Shown here piece after piece: positions 10,674-23,147 of a stretch of 64,000 nt of DNA. Under the pieces are notes generated by a model. The model was given only the letters and a program-made list of their open reading frames with translations. It had not been told where the DNA came from and did no database searches. Each line of letters begins with the position of its first letter. Position 1 is the first letter of the stretch. Source of the stretch: Piper betle (lineage: Eukaryota; Streptophyta; Magnoliopsida; Piperales; Piperaceae); contig JAURVB010003318.1 of NCBI GenBank assembly GCA_033002965.1, positions 33,781 through 97,780 on the forward strand, read 5' to 3'. Made by a program: the position numbers and the translations under genes.

Positions 10674-12251
10674 CTATGCCATGTCTCCTCCTAATAGCTT
10701 GTTTTGAGAGAGGTCTAAACGGGTAAGATTCAAAGCATCTCCAAGACATTCTGGAATTGCACCCACCAGTTGGTTGTTTCCCAGGTAGAGTCCCTCCAAT
10801 GGAGCAATATTGCACAAAGCTGGTGGAATCTTTCCAGAGATTTTGTTACCAGTCAAGTGTAGTACCGTCAAGGCTGTTAAGTTTCCCAATTTCATCAGGA
10901 ATGCCTCCTGAGAGTTGATTGTCACCAAGGATTAGTCTATTGAAGGTTACGAGAGCAATTGGCAAGAGAAGGAATGAATTGGCTCATGTCATCATTCGTG
11001 CCCCCACTCCCCAGTTGGTTGGATCTCAAATCTAAATATGACAGGGCCCACTTGTTGTTACATCCCATGAAATTTGGTATGAATCCTCTGAATTCGTTGT
11101 GGGACAATGAAAGATCAAGCTTGGATGCATTAGCGAAACAGGGATGTGGCCTCCAAGATTATTTGAATCTCCAAAAGTATTTCAGATTGGGGAGCTGCTG
11201 CATGCCAAGATTTGTTGGAAGCTTCCTGACAGCTTGTTTTGATATTTGAAATGATGTGATGTCAGAAAGGTTAAATTGAATCTGAATGGTGCCAGATATT
11301 TTAGTACACACCGAAAAATGCTAAGCTCTTGAGGTGGCCAAGCTCAACGGGAAGGGTCCCATTAAGATTGTTAGATCCCAGATCAAGAGATGTAAGAGAA
11401 GAGAGGTTTCCAAGTGACGAAGGAATACTTCCTGTGAGTTGGTTTTCATGAAGTCTGAGTGCCTCGAGCCTCGACATGGAACCCAACTGATTTGGGATTT
11501 TCCCTGTCATGTTGTTCCTGCTCAAATGCATATATTCAAAGAAGAGGTTTCCAAGTGATGAAGGAATACTTCCTGCAAGTTGGCTTCCATCAAGATCGAG
11601 TATCTTGAGCCTCGACAAGGCCAACTGATTTGGGATTTTCCCTGTTATGTGGTTAACGGCCAAAAACATTTCTTCAAGAGAAGAGAGGTTTCCAAGAGAC
11701 GAAGGAATAGCTTCCTGTGAGTTGGTTTCCATAAAGTCCGAGTGCCTTGAGCCTCGACAAGGAACCCAACTGAGTTGGGATTTTCCCTATTATGTTGTTC
11801 CAGCTCAAATCCATTACTTCAAGAGAAAGACAATTTGTTAGATTGAGGGGATCTCTCCACTAAATGAATTCAAGCGTAGGTCCAATCTACGCAGCCGATA
11901 TAGACGACCAATCTCACTTGGGATCGCTCCTTGTAGGTTGTTCTCTGCGAGGTTGATGTATCTAAGAAAGCTCAGATTACCAATATAAGGCGAGAGTGTC
12001 CCACTCAAATTGAAGGACCGGAAGTCCAACCCAGTGACACGCCGGTGTCGACGACTGCACGAGACTCCCTTCCAATCGCAGAAATGCAGAGAATGGTTCC
12101 AGGATGCCAGGGCTCCAGTTGGGTCGGAGGTGATTTGATCTTTTATGGCAAGAAGGGCAAACCGATCTGTAGCATTTGAAGTGAGTGAGATGGCAAATTT
12201 GGATGATAGAAAGAAGAAGAGAATAATTTGAAGAGCAAGGAGAAGCTTCAT
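10674..12251 (-). pseudogene. LRR receptor-like pseudogene copy 2
   Basis: The N-terminal half is well preserved: start at 12251 (MKLLLALQ), hydrophobic signal peptide, LRR N-cap with FALLAIKDQITSDPTGALAS and HFCDWKGVSC, then LRRs GTLSPYIGNLSFLRYINLAE and AIPSEIGRLYRL down to SGEIP at 11838. A frameshift follows, then further LRRs in another frame (11301-11732: ITGKIPNQLALSRL, GSIPSSLGNLSSL, NGTLPVELGHLKSL), and a last block at 10674-10928 ending LDLSQNKLLGGDMA, stop. It lacks transmembrane and kinase parts, like its two sisters, and ends at the same residue. Probably a decayed ectodomain-only copy of a pattern-recognition-type receptor. Confidence 0.82.
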
Positions 12252-12279
12252 CTTAATATGTATGAATTGCGTGAACATA

Positions 12280-15200
12280 GAGCAATGAGATGATAATTTA
12301 TAAGAGCACAGAAGAGAATATCAGAGTCTTCTTCAAGTCAATTGGATTAATTTTCCAACCACTCATGAGACTGCACAGAGTTAAATGCAAGTCTAAAATT
12401 CTTCCAAGTCTCGCTCCCATGTAGAACATGACTGAGAGCATCGACTTTGCACCACTGATTGTTATTTATAGCTATGACTAGGTGTAACTAAATTTTAAGC
12501 CAATTTGAATAAGGAAAATCTATTGATGAATTCAAATGAATTTAAAATCATTACAAAGATTATGTACTAATGCTTCACAATCAATTTTAAGGCATTATAA
12601 ATTTTACATTCAAAACACATTCTCGAAAATACGAAATTGATGTCGATGTTCAATCTGGATTGTTGAGAATATCTTCAAACCTTGCAAATTAAACTATTGA
12701 GAACTGTTTCATCATCAGCACACATTAGTTATTAGCTACTTGAGATGATAATTATATAGAAAAGCACAGAAATCTAAATGAAATAATCCATTGAAGTCTT
12801 TCTTAATCAAGTCAAAATTGAGTTTAATTATAATGAAAGAATTCGTGAATCTAAAAAGACAGTATTTATGAAATGGCAATCGATGAATCTATAAGGGCTA
12901 TTCAAAAATATAAAACCTGTAAGTGAATAGGAATTATCAACACGTCAATGACTTAATTGCTAGAGCACGAGAGTTCAAAGCTCTTCGAGTATTGACTTTG
13001 CTAACCATTATCTAGTAGCTGCTAACCGGAGCAGTTTGATTGGATTGATTAATTAATAGTTTATTGACTAGGTCTAAACCCAAATTGATATATTATTTTA
13101 CACTAATTAATACTTACTATTCATCAATCAATATACAAACTGTTTACTTATCAACTACTTTATAACATCTAATTATAAATTTGTTGCATTGTAGATACAT
13201 AAATTCAAGATGAAATAATTGATAATTAACTCGGAACTAGAAGCAGAATTAAAGCCATGTCCTATTCAATACCACAATATTTGCATAAAATAATCCAATT
13301 TAAAATCGAATCTTGTTTACAAGTGGAATTCAATTCTAAAATAAAAATAGTTTAAATAGAAGCGTTCAATTCTTTATTTTTAAAAATTGATAATAACATT
13401 TAATTATTTTTTATCAATAATTATTCAACTAATAAGAATTATTTTTTTATTCTTATTAATTTGATCTTCTTACATGTGTTTCTTGGCATTGTCTTTTTCA
13501 GTGTTGGGAATTGTATTTCAAAGTAAAATTCAATTTAAATAGAGAGTCAACTTATAAATTCTACCTTGAAGTTAAAATCCAATTCAGAAATGAAATCAGT
13601 ATAATAAAAAAATTCATTAAAAAATTAGTTTAAAATTATAATAAATATTTTCAATATTTGGAAAATATTCAACTTAATTGTTCAATCCTAATTAACATTT
13701 TAAGCCATTTAGAATAAGGAAATTCTTATTTGAAGTGGATCCAAAAATCATTTTAAAATTTCATTTTGAATAAAATTTAAACATTTAAAATACAATTTAT
13801 ATTTATAATTCTAATTGAATATTGAATTATGCTTTTATAATTAGATTTCAATTTTAAATACTAAATATTCAATTCTAGATTTTGGCATTCTTTTCACACA
13901 TCTCAAATTTCGATTATTTTGAATGAAAGATTAATTTTTGTTTGATTTGGTTCAATTTTGGTGAAAATTCAGTTTAATTTGTGTTACTGTAATAGCCCTT
14001 AACTTAATTAATCTAGTATCCATGACCATCTAGAGCTAAGATTCCATATAATAATAGGAATATATCTATTTATCTTCAACTTGGTTAGTGACTATTGAAG
14101 AGATGACTTAAGACCGTCATATTGTGCATAAGCTGAGTCATTACATATAGTATTAGACCCAAATCGGGACTATTTTAGATGATGGTCTCAACTAAGGGCT
14201 TAAGCTATATCACTGGCCTTGGGCCATGTAGGATGTAGGCTAGGCCGTGATAACAAGCCATCTTTAAGAATTTTGAGGACCAAATTTTTTAAGGTGTGTG
14301 GATTATGATAGTCTTCAATTTAGTCCTATATCCAATACCTCTTAAGATAAGATTCGATATGATCGTGGGGATATGTCTTTTGATCTTCAATTTAGTTAAT
14401 GTTGAACTGAATAACTTAAGTTCATCATGTTGCACTTGAGCCAAGTCTATGAAATCTATGAGTCATCATACTCACCCTTATAATTAGTCTCCTGTTTAAT
14501 ACTTATTGGATAGAGATCCGATATATTTATAGAAATTATTATAGTTATAGATCTTCAACTTTAGTTAACAGTTTTATAGAGATATAGAGATGATTAGGAC
14601 CATAAATTTACACTTAGACTGCATAGCACATTTTCTTTGCATGTTAATTCTTGTACATATGGCAACTACATCATATCATTTATTACTTTGTAATGATCAA
14701 CATATTAGTATGCAACAACATACCAATCAAGGTAGAATAATATGCTATGAAGATTGTGACTAATCTCTTTAATTTTATATTTAGTCCATGGGAGATTTGA
14801 TATTGAGGTTTTCTATCGAGGAGCCCAACTGCCTAGTTGGCATGAAAACATCATGACTTGACTCAAGTCAATGGCAATCTTGGTCACCCGAGTTATTTGG
14901 AAAAAAATCTTAGTCAATGAGAGGTCAAGTAAGTTTTAGAAAATCATATGCATAGATATAAACTCTAATTTGATATGTAACCTTCATTTCATCAAATAAT
15001 GACATAGTATATAATAATTTAATATCTCAAAAATAAATTTCTATTTTAAAGATAAATTTAACTCAACGAGATAAACAATAATCATATAATTTATTTTTTA
15101 TTATGTTTTATTTTGATTAGTTGAATCTCTTCATCAGAGGTCAACTAATTTTATGTTATAATGAATTACCTTATTTTTTGTTTTTATTATATTTTAATTA

Positions 15201-16730
15201 GTCGAATCTCCTACTTTTCATTAGAGCCCAACCTTTAGGTCCCTAGAGTAGATGTGAACTTGACATGGGAGTCGGGAGAGATAGATTTAAATTTTAAAAA
15301 TAAATTTTCATTTTTTATCTTATTAAATAATGAGATAGATGATAATTAAATATATTTTAGAGATAAACTCTTATTTTTATCTCATCTTAAATGATAATCA
15401 CATAATAAGTTAGAGATGGATTTATTTTAAAGATATACACTAATTATATTTTTTTATTTTGATTTTATTTTGTTGTATTTTGATTGGCTGATTCTCATGC
15501 TTATCTCATGCGAGCATTTAGTTCCCCTTTTATTAATAAGGGTAGATAAGAGTAGATATAGATTGCAATAGTCAATACTAAAATGAGAAATTTTCACTCA
15601 GAAATTAATGACATCTAATCAAAATGCAAGCAGATTTGAATAATAATGTTTATTATGATGGACAACATCAAATTTTCTCTTCGCATAAATTTTTATCTGA
15701 ATGTCATATGTATCTTTCCAAACTTGAAAATTAAGTAAGGTTGGTCACAAGGTACAGTTGTCTTGATATTTAATTAAGGGACTTGACTTGACTAGCTCCT
15801 AAATGAAGTCGACACCAATTTAATATCACTAGTATTTGTGATCAATCTAGTATAGAAAATTGAGCATTCACATATAGACTTTTGTTTGATTAGGATAAAA
15901 TAAATGAAAAATATAAGAAATCCACATGGTAATTAATGTAAAAAATAAGTCCCATTAAAAGTTCATATCCATCAATTTTTCCTTTTATAAAAAACACAAG
16001 TGAAAGGGGAAAATTTTTGCGAAGAAGTTTTATATTTCATATTTACATCATAAATATAACTCTATATAAATTATAACTCTTTTCAATATGAAACAAACAA
16101 TGTCTTAATGAATTTCCATTCGAAATCAAATGAAAATTTCCACATGATAGGCAAATAAGTATCTAGTCAATGGGAGACACCCGATATTAAGGTTCCCTAC
16201 AATGGAGCCCAACAGGCATCAAAACATCATAACTTAACTTGATCAAGTCAATGGCAATCTTAGTCACCGAACTATTACCTCTCCCAAGCAATATAGGTTC
16301 TTTTCAATAAATTAAATATCATATGGATATTAATTCGGGTAACTCTTAATTTATTTTGATGTGATAAATGAACGTGTCTATACTATAGTTTTAAATACCG
16401 AATCCTACCACTTTTTCATGTGCCCAACTTTTTAATATGAAACTTTTACAAAATCTTTTTTTTTGTTGAAAATCCCAATATTTTGACTGATATTTAATAA
16501 AATATAATTACAAGGGAAATCAATATAAGTAGCTTATTTTAAGTAATGTTGTAGGAATATATTGCATAAATTATTGATATGTAACGTTCAGAAGCAGATG
16601 CTACATAAGCGAGAATATATAGAGTGTCGTCACGCCGATGCTAGTGTGCAGACACTACAAAACCTACTCTTATTAATAAAAGGAGAACTCAATACTGGCC
16701 CGAGATTAAAAGTAGGAGAATCAGCCAATC
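12280..16730. other. AT-rich intergenic block, no gene; duplicated at 52.0-54.6 kb
   Basis: I find no coding signal. The block is very AT-rich and is homologous over long stretches to 52000-54560 (for example 13000-13950 with 52190-53050, and 14800-15400 with 53900-54500). The phrase CATCATGACTTGACTCAAGT at 14850 recurs in diverged form at 16225, indicating an older internal duplication. Confidence 0.6.
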
Positions 16731-16744
16731 AAAATACAAGAAAA

Positions 16745-16960
16745 TATTAAAAAATCAATAAAAATACCTTCTATAGGCTCACGGGTTCAAATCTCGGTAA
16801 TTTGTTTTTTTAAATAATAACAATAAAAATATTTTCAATGTAGAAGATCATGGGTTAGAATCTCACTAACCTTAATTTCTTAAAAAAATTGATAAAAATA
16901 TATTTATCGAGTAGAAAGTCACGGGTTTGAGTCCAAGCTAACCTCAACTTATAACTTCCT
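16745..16960 (+). repeat. Three diverged ~70-bp repeats, each with a tRNA B-box-like core
   Basis: Units are centred on GGGTTCAAATC (about 16783), GGGTTAGAATC (about 16852) and GGGTTTGAGTCC (about 16922), each followed by CTAACCT-like text and an A-rich stretch. A related array lies at 57965-58095. The cores resemble the Pol III B box of tRNA-derived repeats, but I see no matching A box. Confidence 0.45.
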
Positions 16961-17287
16961 ACTAATAAGAGTTTGTCTAATTGTATTAAAAATAAAATAA
17001 AAAAATAAATCAAACAATTATAATTAGTCTTTTCATTCAAATAGAGTATATCTCAAAAGTTAATCAAAATCTATATCTAAGATATTAAGTTATTATAGTT
17101 TATTTTATTATTTAATATGTATAAGATTAAAAAAGAAAAGAAAACAAAAAATAAGTTGTTGAAAAGAAAACAAAAGTACCACTACCCGCTTCATTCCCCC
17201 ACTCCCCCCCCTAAACTCCGCGCTCACCTGCAAGCTGTCGCGTGCACGAGGCCAGTTTGATGGCTAAAATGGAGAGCTGCTTCTAGG

Positions 17288-17775
17288 GTGCATTGTCATA
17301 AACAAGTTCCTATAAAATTCAAAGTTAAATTTTATATAATAGTTAATCTTTCAACACTACTCTGTGGAACAGAATGTTCAGCAGCAATGGAAATGCATAT
17401 TGACAAAATGGGAGTAGTTGAGATGAGTGTTGATAGCAATGCGGAAAAATCCTTAAAGACTGAATTCCTAACAACACTATTTGTTCCTAATTAACGCTCG
17501 TGCAAATTGAGAAGAAAATGAGAGAACATAGGTTGCGTTGGTTTGGGCATGTGTAAAGTTATCCTTCAGATGTTGTTGTTAAAAGATAAACATGTCATTT
17601 TGTCAATGTATTAAAAGAGGACATGGTGAACCTAAAAGAATATAGATAGACAATAAGAAAATATATGGAAAAATTGGACCTTAATGCTAATATGGTATAT
17701 GATAAGAGGAAGTGGAAGGAAAAAACCTGTAACCCCGACCTCAATTCTTTGGGATCAGGAGGATGATGATGATAT
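17288..17775 (+). mobile_element. LINE-type retrotransposon 3' fragment (end of reverse transcriptase ORF)
   Basis: Plus-strand frames give the characteristic C-terminal region of plant LINE-like reverse transcriptases: LLCGTECSAAMEMHIDKMGV and the cysteine-bearing segment (17288-17494), then, in shifted frames, RLRWFGHV-like, KRGHGEPK-like and MEKLDLNANMVYDRRKW-like stretches ending NSLGSGG. It ends in GGATGATGATGATAT, compatible with a short 3' repeat tail. Several stops and frameshifts show it is dead; the 5' part is missing, as usual for truncated LINE insertions. Confidence 0.72.
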
Positions 17776-17779
17776 ATTG

Positions 17780-18336
17780 ATGTCAAAATATATTTATAAT
17801 ATTCAATAAAATATTTTATTATAATTTTAGAAATGGATTGAATCTGGTTCAACCCTGAACTAAATATACCCTTTACTGGCTATCAATCTAGTATGATAAC
17901 CTATATGGTATTTAAAATTATAGTCTATACATACCCATAGTTTTGTACATGAGACTTGCTAATAAATTGAAGGATAGTAAAGTAATTACTCATAGCAATA
18001 ATTTTTTTATACTAAATTCTTGTATACAAGTTTTAGTACATTTATTAGGAGAAATTTTAAATCCTTACATGTATGGAAAACATGACCAGTACATTATCAT
18101 TTGATTGATTTATTTTATGGACAATATTAAGAAGTGCTCCAGCCTATTCCCTTAAGTGCGCTACTTTTAGTTTCAGCCTTAAGATCAAATCTCACGGCCT
18201 GTTTGGCCTTATTAATCTTATTTTAAACCTAGCAATGTTAAGGGATGAACCTCTTCATCTTCACTCCTCTTGTTTGTTTTCCTCAGTATCCCATTGCAGT
18301 CATTTAAGAATTCAGATATGCTACAAAGGAGCTTTT
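17780..18336. other. AT-rich DNA, nothing recognised
   Basis: No coding frame of note and no repeat that I can assign. Confidence 0.4.
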
Positions 18337-18573
18337 GGTGTCTACTGCGACGCATCGCCTAGGCACCCAACACACCACAAATCTAAGCCTCTAAATTCAC
18401 ATTAAAGGGTATTTTGATATTGACAGTTTTTATTTACTTGGGTGATATCTGTAAAAACCTAAAACAATTATTAATTATATGATTAGTCCCTATCACAATT
18501 ATAAAAAAATTAAGTTATATAAATCCAAAAGGGCGTGCGTTGGGTACCTAGGCGATGCATCACCACAGGCGCC
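18337..18573. mobile_element. MITE-like inverted-repeat element (~237 bp)
   Basis: The left arm 18337-18373 and right arm 18537-18573 are inverted repeats about 37 bp long, sharing GCATCGCCTAGG and CACCCAAC/TACCCAAC. The interior is AT-rich and non-coding. Size and structure fit a non-autonomous DNA transposon. I could not settle a target-site duplication (AGCTT-like bases occur on both sides), so the superfamily is open. Confidence 0.55.
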
Positions 18574-18899
18574 CAAGCTTGACTATAAAAAGGGTATTTT
18601 TTAGCAAAGGTGTTTCATTATATTTGTATCTTCCATCACTTTCTTCTCGATCTCAACTTGGCATACGAAGGAGATTAGGACATGGGGTAAAGTGCTGTGG
18701 TCTCTCTCCACGTTTGTTAAAGATCCGTGGAGAAGTTCTCGTTTAACTTCAATTAAACGTGAAAAAAGGTCTCCACTCTTTGTTCACGTTTTCTTCAAAA
18801 TTATTATTACTATTATTATTATTTTCAAAATAATCATCTTTTTCACACAACATTTCTACTGTATTAAGAAGAAGAGAAAGTGCAAGGATGTAGCACACC

Positions 18900-19910
18900 T
18901 CTGTTAGCGAAACTGTGGGTGGCATAGTTTTATCATCTAGAAATCCAGATAATATCAAAATTCGATTTTGTGATGATGAGCTAGCAGGCCCCGAATTCTA
19001 TTTTCTTGAATTATTTCTATTACAATTTCCTAGACTGTAGAGAAAGATCCTCCAACTTCCTTGTAAGTGAAATTTAGAGAAGGGAAATTACAAGTGTTTG
19101 CAAAATACAAAATAGCTTTAAACTTTAGTATTACAAAGTATATCAGTAAGCCAAGGACATCCTCTTAAGATTATAATACTTATATATTCAGTGCCCATTT
19201 ATTTTTATTCTTCCCACCACAAATATGTACCCTCATTGTAGTAGATGCTTAACATTAGCTAGGACATCACAAAAAATCACTAGCCACTATTATAATTATG
19301 AAATATACACATGGAATTTTCATTTTTTATAGCAAAGGGATTAAACAGACTCCCCAACCGGATAATAAGGGAGCGGATTATGACATGATGACAATGATGA
19401 TGGCAACAATGATGATGAAAATGACATCATGCAAACATTGAAAATGAGATCATAAATTTGAAAGCTTCCATCAAAATTATGTATGTGAATCAACAAAGCA
19501 GGATTGACTATTAGTAAAATTGCTTTTTCTATGTTACCTACAAATATAAATAATTCTTAGTCCTTTCCAATGTCCCCAAACCATGTACATAGTAACAAGT
19601 AATAAATCATGTACGCAGTAACAAGTATGTACACACCAAAAACAAATACTAAACAATTTCAGACAAATGTGGGTCCACACCTTTTCGCTTATATGTATAA
19701 GTCCTCGGCTTTAAGATTGAACAATGCTTTTTCCACAACTATTATCCATAACAATATAAAACTTATCCATTCTGTACTTTCAAAACACCAATCTGATGAT
19801 ATCCAAAAATATTAATTAGTAATAATTTCTGAAAAAGAAAATATTTGCAAGACTATTGAAAACCACCCAAACACTTGGCCAAGGTGGAAAAATTAAAATG
19901 ACTATATTGA
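18900..19910 (-). pseudogene. DNA-binding-like conserved plant gene (At3g52170-like, tentative), fragment copy 1
   Basis: On the minus strand 18960-19090 reads NFPSLNFTYKEVGGSFSTV, stop, EIVIEIIQENRIRGPAS, the remnant of a conserved exon that I associate with Arabidopsis At3g52170. An in-frame TAG and substitutions break it. The rest up to 19910 is homologous intron DNA: the whole stretch matches 61280-62240, where a longer copy of the gene lies, and partly 45365-45800. The exon with the N-terminus is missing because the homology switches to the glycosyltransferase segment at about 19910. Confidence 0.55.
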
Positions 19911-20214
19911 AGTTCACAGTCCATCTTCTATATTGAAGCAATTCAGTTCCAGCATATATACAAACAAATAAACATGTACCTTGTGACATGAACAATAATA
20001 CAAAAAAACCTAATATAGGAATCTGATTATTGGTTCCTCCTCAAAAGTCAATAGAATTTATTCAGAGTCACAGAAAATGGCTAAACAAAGAATTACACAA
20101 ATGAATAAACCATAGTTTGACCCATCATTTTTCAATAAGAATAGAGCCCCATAAACTTAAGATGCCACTTTAGAAAAGAAGCTAAGTCATGTGAGAAACC
20201 AATACCTTCTTCCC

Positions 20215-21138
20215 ACTAGCACGCCAAGTCTAAACTCCAATCTAAGGTTTTTTGTGAATGCTATTGACTTTGTTTGCAATTGCAAACATACCGCCAATCT
20301 CACAAAGAAGATCCTTATAGTAAGTATCATTTAACAGCAGAAGACGAGACATAGCATCAACATCATCTGACGTAGATATCCTCCCCCTTTAAGGACCGGG
20401 TAAATTTAACATTAAATCATGTCACAAGAAGTTCATCTAAATAAACAAACTAAGTTCTAATCTTGAACCATTTTACACCAAGACAGCAAATTATCATTCC
20501 TCCTCTTTAGTGCTTGTTGAGATGGAAATATGCATGTAAAAAGCAATTGGCAAATTCAACTTGCCCGCTAATTAATATAAAAGATGTTCTAACATTCCTT
20601 GAGAAAATGCAAAATCTGGAATGAAAATATGTGAACTATAAACGTTACACATTAAAACTCATTTGGAGAACCTAACATGGTGGTTGAACATAAATTCATG
20701 AAGAACTGTGAAGTAAAACATAAAAATAAAAATAAAAATAACAACATCAAAAACAACAACAATAATAATAATAATAATTAACAATAATAATTACTCACTA
20801 TGCTTAATCCCTGATAATGAGATCCATGGTGTAGGAATGACCATACACCACACCCATCATAAACTTCATATACACGAAAGGGTTCACCTTCATCTCTTTC
20901 ATTACTCGCAGTGTTAATTTTTTCAGCTTTTTTAGCACTACGGTGAATATCATCCCATGAACCAAAGCTTATCTTAGTTCTTTCTTCAAGCTACATAGAC
21001 CAATAAAGAGTTTCACATTGACATCCTTAAAACTCCCCAAATACAAAACCCATTCTGTAAATGCTCACCTCATCCAGTTCATGTCTTTCATGTTCTTGTA
21101 CAATTTCTACTTCTCGAAGATTTACCCAGTCCAACTGT
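20215..21138 (-). pseudogene. Family-1 glycosyltransferase (GT-B) pseudogene copy a, 3' exons (left of element A)
   Basis: Minus-strand exon-like pieces carry DWVNLREVEIVQEHERHELDE (about 21069-21138), then SFGSWDDIHRSAKKAEKI and the VYEVYDG / WSFLHHGS stretch (about 20815-20995), and NDTYYKDLLCEIGGMFAIAN (about 20215-20365). These match plant family-1 glycosyltransferases of the At4g01210/At5g04480 type. The first piece has a GTGAGC donor. An in-frame stop follows HKKP in the last piece. The 5' continuation is at 25267-26815, on the other side of element A, so the transposon landed inside an exon of this copy. Confidence 0.75.
20735..20790. repeat. AAC/AAT trinucleotide microsatellite (intronic)
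   Basis: Imperfect AAC and AAT repeats in an intron of the glycosyltransferase copy; the orthologous intron repeats lie at 27120-27215 and 56760-56835. Confidence 0.7.
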
Positions 21139-21143
21139 GTAAT

Positions 21144-21471
21144 TGGTGTGATCTTCCTTCCCCAATTCGACGACAAGCTCCTTCCCTTTGCCTTGCTTGC
21201 TCCCCTGCCTCGATGGCGCCATGGAGAAGAAGACCTGCAACGGAATTCAGCTGGAGCTTGATGGATCGAGATAGTGGATGGAGAAGGGAGCAGAAGAGAA
21301 TTCTGGCTCCCTTGGCGATCTCCTGAAAAGTCGGACTGGAAACAACAATAACAACAAAACAAGAATTCAATTTCATCAAAAGTGTTCTGTTACAACTTCA
21401 TGCTCTGTTTTATACCCTGTTTTCCCATCCCGTCCTCTGTTATCCCGCCAGCTCTCCCTTTATTCATACCA
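21144..21471 (-). repeat. Element A 3' LTR (minus-strand orientation)
   Basis: 328 bp, identical by eye to the 5' LTR apart from one missing A (CATCAAAAGTG against CATCAAAAAGTG). Confidence 0.93.
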
Positions 21472-21473
21472 AA

Positions 21474-21486
21474 TACCCCCCCAATG
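21474..21486 (-). other. Element A polypurine tract
   Basis: On the minus strand CATTGGGGGGGTA directly precedes the 3' LTR start TGGTATG by two bases. Confidence 0.75.
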
Positions 21487-21492
21487 AAAAAC

Positions 21493-21510
21493 AACCTTGC
21501 CCTCAAGGTT
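21493..21510 (-). other. Element A hairpin upstream of the polypurine tract
   Basis: AACCTTGAGGGCAAGGTT can fold into a 7-bp stem with a 4-base loop. Element B has the same stem at the same place (34259-34276) with one loop change. In autonomous plant gypsy elements a like sequence encodes an LEDKV-type tail, so it may be a relic of the lost polyprotein end. Confidence 0.5.
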
Positions 21511-21746
21511 GCTAAAGCATTAAAAGGCTACAAAAATTACTCTTCTGATTGACATGCTGGCGGTAAAGAGGATTGGATCTGAACACCAGCTGCTACCGAA
21601 GCCGACCAGAAACTCACAGACTTGAACAGAGCAGATGACATTAACGCTCCCCAAAACTTGCTGATGACATTAACATGTTGGCCTCTTTGCAAGTTAAATT
21701 GCAGCAGCACCTGATACTTGGACAAGTTCATCAATAAGATCGACAT

Positions 21747-23147
21747 TCAAAACACCAAGAATAAATCCAGCACCAATTCCTTGAATTTTATAACCAGGCT
21801 TTCCACCCGAAAGAACTGCACTTTCTCTTTTGCCTTTTGAACTGCACCCTTCATGCCTCTAGCTGGAATAATTTGCCCGTAATTGGAATTATGGAGAAGT
21901 ATCAGTTTCAAGCCCTTGGCAATCGTTCCGGCCTTCGGCGTTGTTCTCACAGTAGGCAAGTGGTAGCAATAGTTTTTCCTCATAGCTGCTGCTGCGTCCA
22001 AAGCACACCAGGTTGGACCTCTAAGACTACTGTCAGCCCATAAAAATCTCTTGGAGAATTGATTGACCAGGCTTTCCCTAAAATCCTTTGCAGTCTCACC
22101 GATTAACCCCTCCGCCATTGCTTTTATTGTTAGAGTAATGGCCTTTGTGAGGAGGACTATCTGCTCATCGTTTTTAAGCTCCTTGAAAAGAAGGGCACAC
22201 TCGAGTATATGATCTCCTGCTGTTGGGCTGACAATCTCCATGAAGTCACCACATTTAGAAAACGGTATTGGTTTATTAGCGCGACTTCCATCACTTAACC
22301 AGGAGCGAGGAGAAGCAGGAGGAGTAGGCGCTATAGACACACTTTCGGACGAGCTTTGTACATGAATCCACCAACTTGTTTTCACCATGCAGTCTTCAAT
22401 CTGCTGCAATGAGGAAGAAGCATCTTCATCCTTTCGAAACCAGCTAGCCTTTCTCTTTAGGCAATCTAGTTCTCTTATCACCATTCTTGGTATGATGAGA
22501 TGTGTCCCTTTGATTCCTTCCAATAACTTCAGCGACTTTCTGGACTCTTCGTCAAGGAGACAGCTCGCATCTACCACCCTGTTCCATTTCTTCCTGTATT
22601 CTCCCGTTTTAGCATAAGCCTGATCCACTGAACGATTATCATCCCCATGTTTATCAATTCTGCTTTGTGTGCAGCTGTTAAAATCAGTAGACTTGCCAGC
22701 AACATTCACAATTGAACTTACTCTGCTTTCGCTCTTAGAATTCACAATGAGAGATTGAAAGGGAATTCTCTCATATTTTCTACTGTTGTCCTTATCTAAA
22801 ATCATTTGGTTTTGCTTATCACCCAGCCGTGTTGCTTTGTGGGAGTGTGAAACAGATGGAGTCATGTTTTCTTTATCAGATGGGAAGTAATCAGATGAGG
22901 ATAGTGGCGAGTCGTTGAAATCCAGATGCTTGGACGGTGGAAGCTCTAACTTCAGGTTCTCCTTCAGTTTTGATTTCAACCTTGCAACAAGCGTTGGTGT
23001 CATGTTTTCTTTATCGGAAACAAATGACTCTTCCTCATTGACCTGCCCTGAGAAGAGAACCTTGCAGAGTGTTTCCTCAACTCTTTTGCCACTACTCGTA
23101 ACTCGTCTATTTTCGTCATTCTCCTTTTCTGATCCAATAAAAACCAT
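21747..23147 (-). CDS. Element A captured PARALLEL SPINDLE 1 (PS1) PIN-domain ORF
   Basis: 466 residues in the -1 frame relative to the previous ORF, overlapping it by about 148 bases. Residues 1-170 are acidic and Ser-rich with the SDKENMTP motif occurring twice; residues about 185-390 match the C-terminal PINc domain of the FHA/PIN protein PS1, which controls spindle orientation in male meiosis ([67 protein letters not shown]). The forkhead-associated domain is absent. In PIN nucleases a conserved acidic residue normally follows the sequence LLT; here it reads LLTKAITL, so one catalytic aspartate appears lost. Intronless, in the same orientation as the element. The last roughly 70 residues are less certain. 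Confidence 0.75.
   Translation of the reverse strand: MVFIGSEKENDENRRVTSSGKRVEETLCKVLFSGQVNEEESFVSDKENMTPTLVARLKSKLKENLKLELPPSKHLDFNDSPLSSSDYFPSDKENMTPSVSHSHKATRLGDKQNQMILDKDNSRKYERIPFQSLIVNSKSESRVSSIVNVAGKSTDFNSCTQSRIDKHGDDNRSVDQAYAKTGEYRKKWNRVVDASCLLDEESRKSLKLLEGIKGTHLIIPRMVIRELDCLKRKASWFRKDEDASSSLQQIEDCMVKTSWWIHVQSSSESVSIAPTPPASPRSWLSDGSRANKPIPFSKCGDFMEIVSPTAGDHILECALLFKELKNDEQIVLLTKAITLTIKAMAEGLIGETAKDFRESLVNQFSKRFLWADSSLRGPTWCALDAAAAMRKNYCYHLPTVRTTPKAGTIAKGLKLILLHNSNYGQIIPARGMKGAVQKAKEKVQFFRVESLVIKFKELVLDLFLVF

Noticed and set aside
16745..16960. tRNA genes suggested by GGTTCAAATC-like motifs
   Set aside because: No A box, no cloverleaf and no acceptor stem around them.
21027..21362. 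ORF spanning glycosyltransferase exon and element A LTR
   Set aside because: Chance fusion created by the insertion; the halves belong to different genes.
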